Below are positions 1 to 6,637 of a stretch of 37,585 bases of DNA, piece by piece (positions within the stretch are counted from its first letter, which is position 1; each line of letters opens with the position of its first letter). The position numbers were made by a program, and so were the translations under genes. The notes below the pieces were generated by a model. That model worked only from the letters and a program-made list of their open reading frames with translations. It was not told where the DNA came from and did not search any database. The DNA lies in contig JAHHHS010000069.1 of the NCBI GenBank assembly GCA_019359215.1, positions 1 to 37,585 on the forward strand, written 5' to 3'. Source of the stretch: Nostoc indistinguendum CM1-VF10 (GTDB taxonomy: Bacteria > Cyanobacteriota > Cyanobacteriia > Cyanobacteriales > Nostocaceae).

Positions 1-41
1 ATTGGGTGGACTTGTACGATAGCCTCAAAGAGAAAAAGTAA
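1..41 (+). CDS. Transposase C-terminus (partial)
   Basis: The third frame reads WVDLYDSLKEKK and stops at TAA, 67 bp before the inner inverted repeat. That is where a transposase gene would end. The other part of the frame would begin at the right edge of the window, also on the plus strand. Too little is visible to assign a family from protein sequence. Confidence 0.55.
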   Translation, partial: WVDLYDSLKEKK

Positions 42-107
42 GTCTCATTATTTTATTCGCGTAAATCATCCGCGAACCCTATTTTCTTTGTTTTACCCTC
101 TATTTCT

Positions 108-126
108 CCTTAACCGAGCAGTATTG
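108..126. repeat. IS terminal inverted repeat, left copy
   Basis: CCTTAACCGAGCAGTATTG, exact reverse complement of 37461-37479. The outward flanks remain similar (a shared CTATTT block and a CGCGAAC block), so the true inverted repeat is longer and imperfect. Confidence 0.9.
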
Positions 127-136
127 CGTTACATTT
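127..136. repeat. Target-site duplication, left copy
   Basis: CGTTACATTT directly abuts the IS end and recurs in the same orientation at 37451-37460 next to the other IS end. The bases lie inside the split DUF3368 gene (codons for N-V-T). Confidence 0.9.
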
Positions 137-477
137 AGTCCATAACTTGTAGCGACTGCTCGTCCTCGGCGTTCGTCCATTAATAGCAAGTCAGCTTTCA
201 GTTCTTTGGATAAAATAATTGCTTCGGCTTCTCCTAAGTCAATATTGTCCTGTTTTTCCTGAATTTCTGTAACTTCTTGAGAATTAACAACAGCTATCGT
301 CTGAATCCAAGATAGCTGTTGTACTTCTACTGCGCCAGGGACAACTTTATCTACACCTACCATCTCGTTATAAACGGCTTGGGGAATGATAACGCGACTA
401 TACAACTGACGCAGTAAATCTAACTGACCAATCGCTGCCAAGTTTGTGATCGGTGATGTGTCGCTAACGATAATCAC
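127..477 (-). pseudogene. DUF3368 PIN-like toxin, N-terminal part, split by IS
   Basis: This encodes the first 117 residues of a DUF3368 (PIN-superfamily) protein, the usual toxin partner of UPF0175. PIN-fold acidic residues are visible: Asp in the N-terminal VSDTSP motif, Glu in LGEAEA and Asp in LLMDERR. The start is GTG and overlaps the antitoxin stop by 4 bases (GTGA), so the two are translationally coupled. After GLNVT the frame enters IS sequence and stops eight codons later. The missing 48 residues are at the other end of the window (37304-37450) and rejoin in frame to give 165 aa, normal for the family. The truncated product lacks the C-terminal helices and is probably inactive. RNase activity is family knowledge. 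Confidence 0.88.
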
Positions 478-719
478 AACAAGCCCATTGATTGCAGTGT
501 CCGCACATCGGATTGGAAATCTTCTACATCATAGTTGATGTGTAAACCGCGTTTAGCCAGTTCATGCTGGAATTCAAGTACTGTGATTCCTGTCCAGGCT
601 CGGACTTTGCCACTGCTAATTTTACCTTGCTCATAAAGCAAGATGCCAATTTCTAATTTCAGTTCATCCTCAGTCATGTTTGATGCTCGGAGGATGTCAT
701 CGGGAATTATGACGCTCAT
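474..719 (-). CDS. UPF0175 family antitoxin
   Basis: This is a small helical protein of about 81 aa with the UPF0175 pattern: an IPDDILRASNMTEDELKLEIGI N-terminal segment, then a helix-turn-helix-like stretch (SGKVRAWTGITVLEFQHEL) and a C-terminal VEDFQSDVRTL. UPF0175 proteins are commonly paired with DUF3368 PIN toxins and act as the antitoxin. I start it at 719 because a GGAG lies about 9 bases upstream. An upstream ATG at 734 has no such signal. It is first in a two-gene operon with the toxin. Because the toxin is broken, this antitoxin may be an orphan. The partition-site motif at 788-810 lies in its promoter region, so its expression could be linked to the ParA system. Confidence 0.8.
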   Translation of the reverse strand: MSVIIPDDILRASNMTEDELKLEIGILLYEQGKISSGKVRAWTGITVLEFQHELAKRGLHINYDVEDFQSDVRTLQSMGLL

Positions 720-787
720 AAGGGAAAACTCCAATTCATAGTTTATTCTAATTCTTCTGTCATGCTGGGCAAGAAATGTCTGTTAAA

Positions 788-810
788 CCTTTATAGTATT
801 AGACCTTTAT
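788..810 (-). promoter_or_regulatory. Partition-type operator motif, copy D
   Basis: On the minus strand this reads ATAAAGGTCTAATACT followed by ATAAAGG. It matches the repeats upstream of parA (AAAGGTCTAATACTTTAAT) and lies just downstream of the small parA partner. The same motif on both sides of the operon suggests the binding site of the ParA partner, serving as operator and/or centromere. Confidence 0.6.
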
Positions 811-838
811 AATTTAAAGTAATTATACCTTAATGAAA

Positions 839-1264
839 TTATAGGTTTAGTAATTGTTTGAGGTCTTCAGTATTCTTGATTTGGCTCCAGTCAACCTCAC
901 AAGAAAGCAATAGTTCTATGGCAACTCCGATTAGGTGCTGAGGGTAAACCCGCTCACCAGGGGGAACTGCTTCTGTGTTGTTGTCCCGCACTGTTCGGGC
1001 TGTATCCGTTAACCAGTCATGCTGTGTGCGAGTAATTTTAATATTGATCGTCACGGGCTTTTCCTTAACTACTGCTTGAGAAGTTGGTGATGCAGTAGGC
1101 GCTTCTAATACTGACTTTGGGGCTGGTGATGTTATAGGCATTTTCTCAAGTACTGGGGAAGTTGGTTCTACTTCGGCGGCAGGAGAGGTAATCTCTGGCT
1201 CTGATTGGCTCTTAATTCCAGAAAACTGGCTTAATTTCATGCCAGACATTTTCTTTTTTGTCAT
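839..1264 (-). CDS. ParA-partner DNA-binding protein (probable)
   Basis: A 141-aa protein encoded directly after parA with an ATGA overlap (start 1264 inside the parA stop). The N-terminus is basic (MTKKKMSGMKLSQF). A Pro/Ser/Thr-rich, low-complexity linker covers about residues 15-75, and a conserved-looking domain follows from about 78 (PVTINIKITRTQHDWLTDTART), with beta-strand then helices as in ribbon-helix-helix proteins. Small proteins in this place are usually the centromere-binding partner of ParA (ParG-like). The repeated motif on both sides of the operon fits such a factor. There is no ParB/Spo0J-type domain. Function is inferred from position and fold pattern. Confidence 0.6.
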   Translation of the reverse strand: MTKKKMSGMKLSQFSGIKSQSEPEITSPAAEVEPTSPVLEKMPITSPAPKSVLEAPTASPTSQAVVKEKPVTINIKITRTQHDWLTDTARTVRDNNTEAVPPGERVYPQHLIGVAIELLLSCEVDWSQIKNTEDLKQLLNL

Positions 1265-1986
1265 TTCGTCCCCCAATATTTGATGCATTCTTTAGCTAAA
1301 GATTGGTAAGCTCTAGCACCACTGGACTTGGGGGCGTAAGTGCTAACTGGTTGTTGCGCTGCGATGGATTCAGCAACAGCTATGTTATCAGGGATAGTTG
1401 TGTGCAATAGTCGATAACCTAACTCCACTGCTGCCTCAATTAGCAAATCGTCAGCCTCTTTAGTCAGAACTAACCGGGGCTTATACCGAGTTCTGACAAC
1501 ATCAATGGGAATATCTGCCCTTTCCCCTCGAATTAGTTCTACAGCTTCCGAAAGTCCTTTTAGGGAAGCAGGTTCGTTCATTGTGGGAATAAGAATGCGC
1601 GAACTGCTAAGGATGGCTTGCACTGATGCTACCGACAGTCCAGGGGGACAGTCCATTAAGACTACATCAAACCCAGAAAGTCGTGACAGTGCTGGAACAA
1701 ACAAGTTATCCTCCGATGTCAGGCGAAACATACCTATATCACCTGGAATCAGATAAAGGTGTTTTACTTGGGTCTGTTTGGGTGCGATCGCTTCTTTACT
1801 GGTTAGCCAGTCAAGCGTTGTTGGCTCAGTACCATCCATGCCTAGACCGAACGAGAGAGTACGCTGTCCATCTAAATCAATCAGCAGGGTTTGGCGTTTG
1901 GGAGATGCTAGAAATGCCCCTAAGTTCAGGGCAGTAGAGCTTTTAGCTGTCCCACCTTTAAAGTTGAATACACTGATAACAATCAT
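1261..1986 (-). CDS. parA: ParA family partition ATPase
   Basis: A 241-aa ParA/MinD-type ATPase. The deviant Walker A motif is at the N-terminus (FNFKGGTAKSSTALNLG, with Ala where many ParA have Gly or Lys). The switch I-like LLIDLDGQRT and Walker B VVLMDCPPG follow. It lacks the N-terminal DNA-binding extension of type Ia ParA, so it resembles the short type Ib form, which is normally regulated by its partner instead. It is first in a two-gene operon. The upstream region carries three direct copies of an AAAGGTCTAATACTTTAAT motif, probable operator/centromere sites. Role: ATP-dependent positioning of plasmid copies on the nucleoid. Confidence 0.9.
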   Translation of the reverse strand: MIVISVFNFKGGTAKSSTALNLGAFLASPKRQTLLIDLDGQRTLSFGLGMDGTEPTTLDWLTSKEAIAPKQTQVKHLYLIPGDIGMFRLTSEDNLFVPALSRLSGFDVVLMDCPPGLSVASVQAILSSSRILIPTMNEPASLKGLSEAVELIRGERADIPIDVVRTRYKPRLVLTKEADDLLIEAAVELGYRLLHTTIPDNIAVAESIAAQQPVSTYAPKSSGARAYQSLAKECIKYWGTK

Positions 1987-2020
1987 TTTAAAAAGACTAA
2001 AGCGTTAATCAGTGTATACC

Positions 2021-2219
2021 ATAAAGGTCTAATACTTTAATATCTCTATACATTTAAATATATCGTGACTTTAATTATGGTGAGGCGATGACCTTTTGTA
2101 GATCCTATAAAGGTCTAATACTTTAATATGTTTACTTTTTATACTTGCGGACGACTCTTCAAGAATGTAGAAGCAAGCTTCTTTGGCTGACTAATACCAT
2201 GAAGGTCTAATAGTTTAAT
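2021..2219 (+). repeat. Three iterated partition-site motifs upstream of parA
   Basis: Direct copies lie at 2021-2042, 2107-2129 and 2199-2219, with core AAGGTCTAATA(C/G)TTTAAT. The first two are nearly identical; the third has two substitutions. A fourth inverted copy is at 788-810. Spacing of about 85-90 bp suits a centromere or operator bound by the small ParA partner. The rest of the 389-bp gap between parA and the next gene is AT-rich and carries no gene that I can support. Confidence 0.7.
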
Positions 2220-2314
2220 CGCATCCGCGTCTTACATCACTAAATGCAGAGAATTGGCTTTTATGTCATCCTAGACTAGGAGAGTTAATTCGGTGAGTAT
2301 CTTTGTTTTTAGTA

Positions 2315-2343
2315 TTGACAGGCTTTTACCTTTTGATATTTAC
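2315..2343 (+). promoter_or_regulatory. Candidate promoter of the RNA-binding protein gene
   Basis: A perfect -35 hexamer TTGACA at 2315-2320 is followed after 16-18 bp by weak AT-rich -10 candidates (TATTTA or ATTTAC). This leaves an AT-rich leader of about 50 nt before the start codon. Cold-inducible cyanobacterial rbp genes have regulated leaders, so post-transcriptional control is possible. Confidence 0.4.
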
Positions 2344-2397
2344 AGACTTTTCTCCAAAATTTAAATCTCTACACACTAATATTTTTGGAGATAATCA

Positions 2398-2706
2398 ATG
2401 TCAATTTATGTAGGCAACCTCTCTTACGAAGTTAAGGAAGATGATATTAAGGGTGTTTTTGCAGAATATGGGACTGTAAAGCGTGTTCAACTACCTACTG
2501 ACCGTGAAACAGGACAACCACGCGGTTTTGGTTTTGTAGAAATGGGAACAGATGCAGAAGAAGCAGCTGCCATTGAGGGTCTTGATGGTGCTGAGTGGAT
2601 GGGTCGTGACCTGAAAGTGAATAAGGCTAAACCCAGAGAAGACAGAGGTTCGTCTGGTGGGAACCGGGGAGGGTACGGTGGGGGCGGTGGACGTAACCGC
2701 TACTAA
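2398..2706 (+). CDS. Cold-type RRM RNA-binding protein
   Basis: A 102-aa protein with a single RNA recognition motif. RNP2 is IYVGNL at residues 3-8 and RNP1 is RGFGFVEM at about 41-48. A short Gly/Arg-rich tail (about residues 82-102, GGNRGGYGGGGG) follows. This is the architecture of cyanobacterial Rbp proteins, which bind RNA and are often cold-induced. Aromatic residues at the RNP1 and RNP2 positions that stack on bases are present. A GGAG ribosome-binding site lies about 8 bases upstream. The next gene encodes ribosomal protein S21, an arrangement known from Anabaena rbpA1-rpsU. A terminator-like hairpin separates the two. Confidence 0.93.
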   Translation: MSIYVGNLSYEVKEDDIKGVFAEYGTVKRVQLPTDRETGQPRGFGFVEMGTDAEEAAAIEGLDGAEWMGRDLKVNKAKPREDRGSSGGNRGGYGGGGGRNRY

Positions 2707-2740
2707 GCTTTGAAAGCTGAAAGAAAGAGAGAGCGAATTT

Positions 2741-2772
2741 TCAGGTCAGACAAAGAGTCTGCCTTTTTTGCA
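2741..2772 (+). terminator. Hairpin with T-run between rbp and rpsU
   Basis: The stem AGG-(T)-CAGAC, loop AAAGA and GTCTG-CCT are followed by TTTTTT. It is a plausible intrinsic terminator or attenuator. Read-through would decide how much S21 is made. Confidence 0.7.
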
Positions 2773-2836
2773 CTTTAGTTAACTGGGCGGCTTACCACTA
2801 TCAGCCATTAAGTAAGTCAATTTAGCAGGAGAGATA

Positions 2837-3025
2837 ATGACCCAAATAATAGTGGGTGACAATGAACACATTGAATCAGCCTTGCGTCGATTTAAGCGAG
2901 AAGTTTCCAAGGCTGGGATTTTTCCAGATATGAGGAAGCATCGTCACTTTGAAACGCCTATAGAAAAACGCAAGCGTAAAGAAATTGCCAAGCACAGGCA
3001 GGGTAAAAGACATTTCCGCACTTAA
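2837..3025 (+). CDS. rpsU: 30S ribosomal protein S21 (bS21)
   Basis: A 62-aa, very basic protein. It starts MTQIIVGDNEHIESALRRFK, includes the family signature FKREVSKAGIFPDMRKHRHFETP and ends in a Lys/Arg-rich tail. bS21 binds near the platform of the 30S subunit and assists initiation. An AGGAG lies 5 bases before the ATG. Genes for ribosomal proteins are normally chromosomal, so a plasmid copy next to an RNA-binding protein suggests a spare or specialised S21, perhaps for cold. A terminator follows directly. Confidence 0.93.
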   Translation: MTQIIVGDNEHIESALRRFKREVSKAGIFPDMRKHRHFETPIEKRKRKEIAKHRQGKRHFRT

Positions 3026-3049
3026 TGAATGACATAGATATTAATCAAT

Positions 3050-3079
3050 GCCCTCATAAAATCTCTGAGGGCTTTTTTT
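3050..3079 (+). terminator. Intrinsic terminator after rpsU
   Basis: GCCCTCA and TGAGGGC form a stem with a 9-nt loop, followed by seven T. It is a textbook Rho-independent terminator; cyanobacteria lack Rho. Confidence 0.85.
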
Positions 3080-3080
3080 G

Positions 3081-3121
3081 TGACAACTCTCACCGCTTGC
3101 GGTTAGCGGTGAGAGTTGTCA
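3081..3121. repeat. Perfect 16-bp inverted repeat
   Basis: TGACAACTCTCACCGC and its exact complement flank a 9-nt loop, between convergent rpsU and the Hsp70 operon. It resembles the hairpin at 18977-19017 (both start TGACA and contain CTCACCG). It may serve as the terminator of the leftward operon. It overlaps the last codons of the zinc-ribbon/TPR gene. Confidence 0.8.
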
Positions 3122-3569
3122 TAAGCTTGATCATTTGTAGAGAATCAGAAGCAATGGCATTTTGTGGGTCAAACTTGAGTGCTTGTTGCCAAGATGCGAT
3201 CGCTTCTCTCCATTCTCCTTGCAATGCCGATAATTTCCCAGCCAAGGCATGGAAGTCTGCATTGCTGTAATACAAAGCTAGAGCTTGATTGTTGTGCGTT
3301 GCTGCTTCTGGATAACGCCCTTTTGACAATAAATGCAGTGCTTGTCTGTGATACCAGATGGCTTGGTCGTGCAGACGGAACAAGTCAGACAAGTCTACTT
3401 TGCAGCGTCTGCAAGTTGGGGAGGAAGAAGCAGTGCTGAGTAAGGGAGATGAAGAAGATGAGGCAGATATGGTAGCAGTTTTTTCCTTGTAATCATTATT
3501 GCGCTGCTCAATCCCGACTCTGCTCCCCTTTATTGGACGATAAACTGCACCACAGACAGGACATTTCAT
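3090..3569 (-). CDS. Zinc-ribbon and TPR protein of the Hsp70 operon
   Basis: About 159 aa. Two Cys pairs lie in the N-terminal part: MKCPVCG at the start and CRRCK near residue 55, separated by a Ser-rich linker. They probably form one zinc ribbon. A helical C-terminal half has the alternation of tetratricopeptide repeats (HLLSKGRYPEAATHNNQALAL, then LSALQGEWREAIASWQQALK). It is the last gene of the leftward Hsp70 operon, 20 bp after dnaK. I start at the ATG at 3569 because GGGAG lies 8 bases upstream; a GTG at 3578 overlaps that signal. TPR modules often dock to Hsp70 or its clients, but the exact role is unknown. Confidence 0.7.
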   Translation of the reverse strand: MKCPVCGAVYRPIKGSRVGIEQRNNDYKEKTATISASSSSSPLLSTASSSPTCRRCKVDLSDLFRLHDQAIWYHRQALHLLSKGRYPEAATHNNQALALYYSNADFHALAGKLSALQGEWREAIASWQQALKFDPQNAIASDSLQMIKLMTTLTANRKR

Positions 3570-3588
3570 AATTACCACTCCCTATTCC

Positions 3589-5346
3589 CTATTCATCATT
3601 CGTACTGGCGTAGTAAAGAAAATCTGAGAGTTCTTCTTCTAACTGGGGTAGTTCTGGGCTATTGTTAGCGATCGCACTTTCAATCTGTCCTAATAAGTCT
3701 TGTAATTCAAGAGCTTGTTCAGAGTCTACCGTAAGAAGTGCTTGCCCCGCGCGGTCTAAAAGTGCTGCCAATTCTGGAGCGATTTCTACAGACTCGATTG
3801 AATCTTCTGCGGAGATTTCGATTGTTTCATCACTGTCAAACAATGCATCTAAATCTGCCCTTGCTTGCTTCAATTCATGGCTAGAAAGTTTCTGGATACC
3901 TGCATTATTTACTACTAGCGTTCCTTGTTGTCCTTTGCCTTTCTCAGTAGTGGTGACAGTGAGAATGCCATTCAGGTCAAAGTCAAAGTGAACCTCGACT
4001 TCAATACCTCCTGCTGGTTTGGGTGGTAAGTTCTCCACTCTAAAGGAACCTAGAGGAACATTTTCTTCAGCAACCGTATTTTCTCCCTGAAAAACTTCAA
4101 TTTCTACCACTTCTTGTTCATCAAACACGGTGGAATAAACATGGGAGCGAGAAACGGGAACAACGCTGTTGCGGGGAATAATCACACTGAAGTAACCTGG
4201 CATAATACCCATTGGTGTAGGCACAGCCGCAGCAATGCCCAGAGAATGAGGAATCACATCTACAAGAATGGCATCCACTGATTCACCTACCAGCACCCCA
4301 GCTTGTAAAGCTGCTCCTAACGCCACACAAAGGTCTGGTTGAATGCCATCGGTGGGGTTTTGTCCCAGATGCTCTTGGATCATTTGTTGTACTAAAGGAA
4401 TGCGTGTAGAACCACCAACTAGGATAATCCGGTCAATCTCATTGGGTTCCAGGCTGGCATCTGTTAGTGCGCGGTCAATTGCCTCTAGGGTTTCTGCCAA
4501 GAGTGGGCGAATCAATTTTTCAAAATCTGCTCGTGCTACTTCTGTCTCCAGATGTAGTGCAGTCTTGCCTTTACTACCTAAAAAGGCTTCCCGGACTGTG
4601 GCAAAAGCATGGGAACTCAGGTCAATTTTTAACTGCTCTGCTGCTCTCAGGAGACGCGCCTGGGTAGCCGCATCATCTGGCACATCGACACCATGCTGTT
4701 TGCGGAATAAATCCGCCAGATACAGTTGTAAAAGTCTGTCGAAATCGTCTCCACCCAAGCGATTATTACCATGACTAGCTAGTACTTCTGTCACTTCACC
4801 TGTAATTTCAACTACCGACACGTCAAAAGTACCACCTCCCAAGTCATAAACTACAACTCGTTCTGTCTCTTCGGAGCGTAAATCATAAGCTAAAGCCGCC
4901 GCCGTTGGTTCGTTGATAATTTGCAGTACCTCCAAACCAGCTATCTCGCCAGCAGTTTTAGTTGCCTGCCGTTGAGCGTCCGTAAAGTAGGCTGGAACCG
5001 TAATCACTGCTTTGGTAATTGTTTCTCCTAAAGCATTTTCAGCCCGTTGTTTCAGAGCGCGGAGAATAATAGCGGAAACTTCATGAGGTAAGTATTCTTT
5101 ATCTCCTAAAGTGGTTTTGTGGTCAGTTCCCATCCAGCGCTTAATTGACTTCACAGTGCGTTCAGGTGCTGCTGCATACTGACGGAGTGCTTCGCGTCCC
5201 ACTAGCAGTTTACCTGTATCGCTAAATCCCACACAGGAAGGTAAAATCAGGTCGCCATCTTCTCCTGGTAATACCCGCACTTGTCCGTTTTCGACGATCG
5301 CCACTTCGGAATTTGTTGTGCCTAAGTCAATACCAACTGCTTTCAT
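3589..5346 (-). CDS. dnaK: DnaK-like Hsp70 chaperone
   Basis: A 585-aa Hsp70. The ATPase domain shows the phosphate-1 loop (AVGIDLGTTNSEVAIV), the phosphate-2 loop (VVYDLGGGTFDVSVVEI) and the adenosine motif (ILVGGSTRIPLVQ). A linker-like VDVIPHSLGI is followed by a beta substrate-binding domain (NVPLGSFRVENLPP, FDLNGILTVTT). It is about 45-50 residues shorter than typical DnaK because the helical lid and acidic tail are reduced, and there is no EEVD-type end. The gene sits in an operon with grpE and a J-like gene, so a dedicated chaperone team is likely. A short lid may change client release. Cytoplasmic. Confidence 0.95.
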   Translation of the reverse strand: MKAVGIDLGTTNSEVAIVENGQVRVLPGEDGDLILPSCVGFSDTGKLLVGREALRQYAAAPERTVKSIKRWMGTDHKTTLGDKEYLPHEVSAIILRALKQRAENALGETITKAVITVPAYFTDAQRQATKTAGEIAGLEVLQIINEPTAAALAYDLRSEETERVVVYDLGGGTFDVSVVEITGEVTEVLASHGNNRLGGDDFDRLLQLYLADLFRKQHGVDVPDDAATQARLLRAAEQLKIDLSSHAFATVREAFLGSKGKTALHLETEVARADFEKLIRPLLAETLEAIDRALTDASLEPNEIDRIILVGGSTRIPLVQQMIQEHLGQNPTDGIQPDLCVALGAALQAGVLVGESVDAILVDVIPHSLGIAAAVPTPMGIMPGYFSVIIPRNSVVPVSRSHVYSTVFDEQEVVEIEVFQGENTVAEENVPLGSFRVENLPPKPAGGIEVEVHFDFDLNGILTVTTTEKGKGQQGTLVVNNAGIQKLSSHELKQARADLDALFDSDETIEISAEDSIESVEIAPELAALLDRAGQALLTVDSEQALELQDLLGQIESAIANNSPELPQLEEELSDFLYYASTNDE

Positions 5347-5395
5347 AAAATTCGATTAAAAGTAAACTGCACTAATTTCCCCAGTCCAAGCGTCC

Positions 5396-6163
5396 CTAAT
5401 CAAGAGTCCCTTGTGCCGCTACAATCACCTGTGCTTCCCTCAGAATGCGTTCGCCCCATAAATAACCCCGTACTACTTCCTGAATTACGGTATTGTCTGT
5501 AACTTCTGCTCTGGATTCACGTCCCACAGCATACATTGTCTGGGAATCAAAAGGTTTTCCCATAGATGTAATCGGAACAACACGCCGTTGTCGTAATAAC
5601 TCTAAAAGAGATCGCCTAATTAACTCCACACCTTGTTGATTGCTGGTTAAAATTTCACTTAAATCTGATGATGTTAGTGATTTTTCAGACACTATTGACT
5701 GAGATTCCTTGCCAGTAAACCACTGTCCTAGTTTCTCCCAGAAGCTTTTCTGTGTTGCTGGTTTTGGTTTTGAGGTAGCAGATAATGCTTCTATTTCCTC
5801 TTGCCAGTAAGTACAAGCCTGATCTAAAGCATCCAGGATACCCAGCAAATCTTTTAACAGTTTCTCCTGCTGCTGCTCAAATTGTCCCCATGCCTGTTTT
5901 TGGCTTTCTTCCAGACGTATTTGCAACTGTTCTTTATCTGTGCGAGTTACTTCCAATGCTTGCACAAAAGCATCTTGAGTAGAACGCAATAATTTACCCT
6001 GTTGCTTAACTTCATGGCGCAGGGCAGTCCATTCTGCCACCATTTGATAGGGGTCAAAGGAATTAGCAGATTCTGGTGGTTCACCCAGATATTCAGGGAT
6101 TGGTTGTTCTGAGTGTAAATAATCTAGAAGTTTGGCAAATAAAGCTTCTTTGTTATTAGTCAT
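5396..6163 (-). CDS. grpE: GrpE-like nucleotide exchange factor
   Basis: A 255-aa protein with a long central helix (EVKQQGKLLRSTQDAFVQAL and following, coiled coil about residues 50-115). A C-terminal beta domain carries GrpE hallmarks (VVPITSMGKPFDSQTMYAVG, VIQEVVRGYLWGERILREAQV). GrpE opens the DnaK nucleotide cleft to release ADP. It is longer than typical GrpE (about 190 aa) because of an N-terminal extension and a charged insert around residues 125-165 (KPKPATQKSFWEKLGQW). It lies 49 bp upstream of dnaK. Operon context makes the assignment firm although the N-terminal half is divergent. Confidence 0.88.
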   Translation of the reverse strand: MTNNKEALFAKLLDYLHSEQPIPEYLGEPPESANSFDPYQMVAEWTALRHEVKQQGKLLRSTQDAFVQALEVTRTDKEQLQIRLEESQKQAWGQFEQQQEKLLKDLLGILDALDQACTYWQEEIEALSATSKPKPATQKSFWEKLGQWFTGKESQSIVSEKSLTSSDLSEILTSNQQGVELIRRSLLELLRQRRVVPITSMGKPFDSQTMYAVGRESRAEVTDNTVIQEVVRGYLWGERILREAQVIVAAQGTLD

Positions 6164-6274
6164 TTGTCATTTGTCAATAGTTAGCGGACATTATAAAAAT
6201 CAGTAACTAACAATTACGAATTACGTAAAGCCTGCGGCATAGCTTTGCTTAGAGCGTAGCCCATTACGAATTAT
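6164..6274. repeat. Short-repeat spacer in the Hsp70 operon
   Basis: The gap between the J-like gene and grpE holds two TCATTTG/TCATTTGTC heptads and two copies of ATTACGAATTA (near 6216 and 6265) around a GC-rich segment (GCCTGCGGCATAGC). Such heptad repeats and small interspersed elements are common in Nostoc-type genomes. Nothing coding is visible. Confidence 0.55.
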
Positions 6275-6571
6275 TTAAAATGTGGCACGAATTAAATCAT
6301 CCAGGCTAACTTCTAGTTGAGCAAGCGCTTTTTCTCGCACCTGTTTTAATATCTCTGGGTTCAGTTCTGCTTCTAGTGGACGAAATTTTAATAAATCCTC
6401 ATGCTGAGTTGTTTCTCCTTTGCGAATTGCCTCGTAAGCTCCTCGAATTTTCTTAAACTCTTCTGGATAAGTATGAGCGGGAAATTCCCGCAGTTTGGCA
6501 TGATAGGCCGCTTTAATTTCGGCGGCAGTAGCTCCTGGAGAAATACCTAAGCGTTCGTAATGGTCAGTCAT
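6275..6571 (-). CDS. J-domain-like protein lacking HPD
   Basis: A 98-aa protein. Residues 1-52 match J-domain helices I, II and III (YERLGISPGATAAEIKAAYH, then EEFKKIRGAYEAIRKG). The loop that should hold His-Pro-Asp reads REFPAHTYPEEF, so the HPD triad is absent. HPD is needed for J proteins to stimulate Hsp70 ATPase, so this would be a J-like protein that binds without canonical activation, or one using a changed contact with the neighbouring DnaK. The C-terminal 45 residues are helical (LNPEILKQVREKALAQLEVSL). It starts at ATG 6571, preceded by a TTG. Confidence 0.82.
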   Translation of the reverse strand: MTDHYERLGISPGATAAEIKAAYHAKLREFPAHTYPEEFKKIRGAYEAIRKGETTQHEDLLKFRPLEAELNPEILKQVREKALAQLEVSLDDLIRATF

Positions 6572-6637
6572 CAAATAATTCCAAATTAAAAATTTACTAT
6601 TTATTGTTCGTCACTATTAAGTACAACCTACTAAAAA

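Larger units (their letters stand above)
1..126 (+). mobile_element. Insertion sequence, 3' end (IS4-like)
   Basis: This is the downstream end of an IS that runs off the window. It holds the last codons of a plus-strand reading frame and ends in an inverted repeat (108-126) that matches the right window edge in reverse complement. Similarity between the two ends extends about 70 bp outward with scattered mismatches. A 10-bp target duplication borders it (127-136 and 37451-37460). The 10-bp duplication and roughly 19-bp perfect ends fit IS4-type elements, but the transposase body is not in the window, so the family is inference. Confidence 0.8.

Noticed and set aside
1505..2008. Plus-strand frames opposite parA
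   Set aside because: Shadows of the parA codons; no independent signals.
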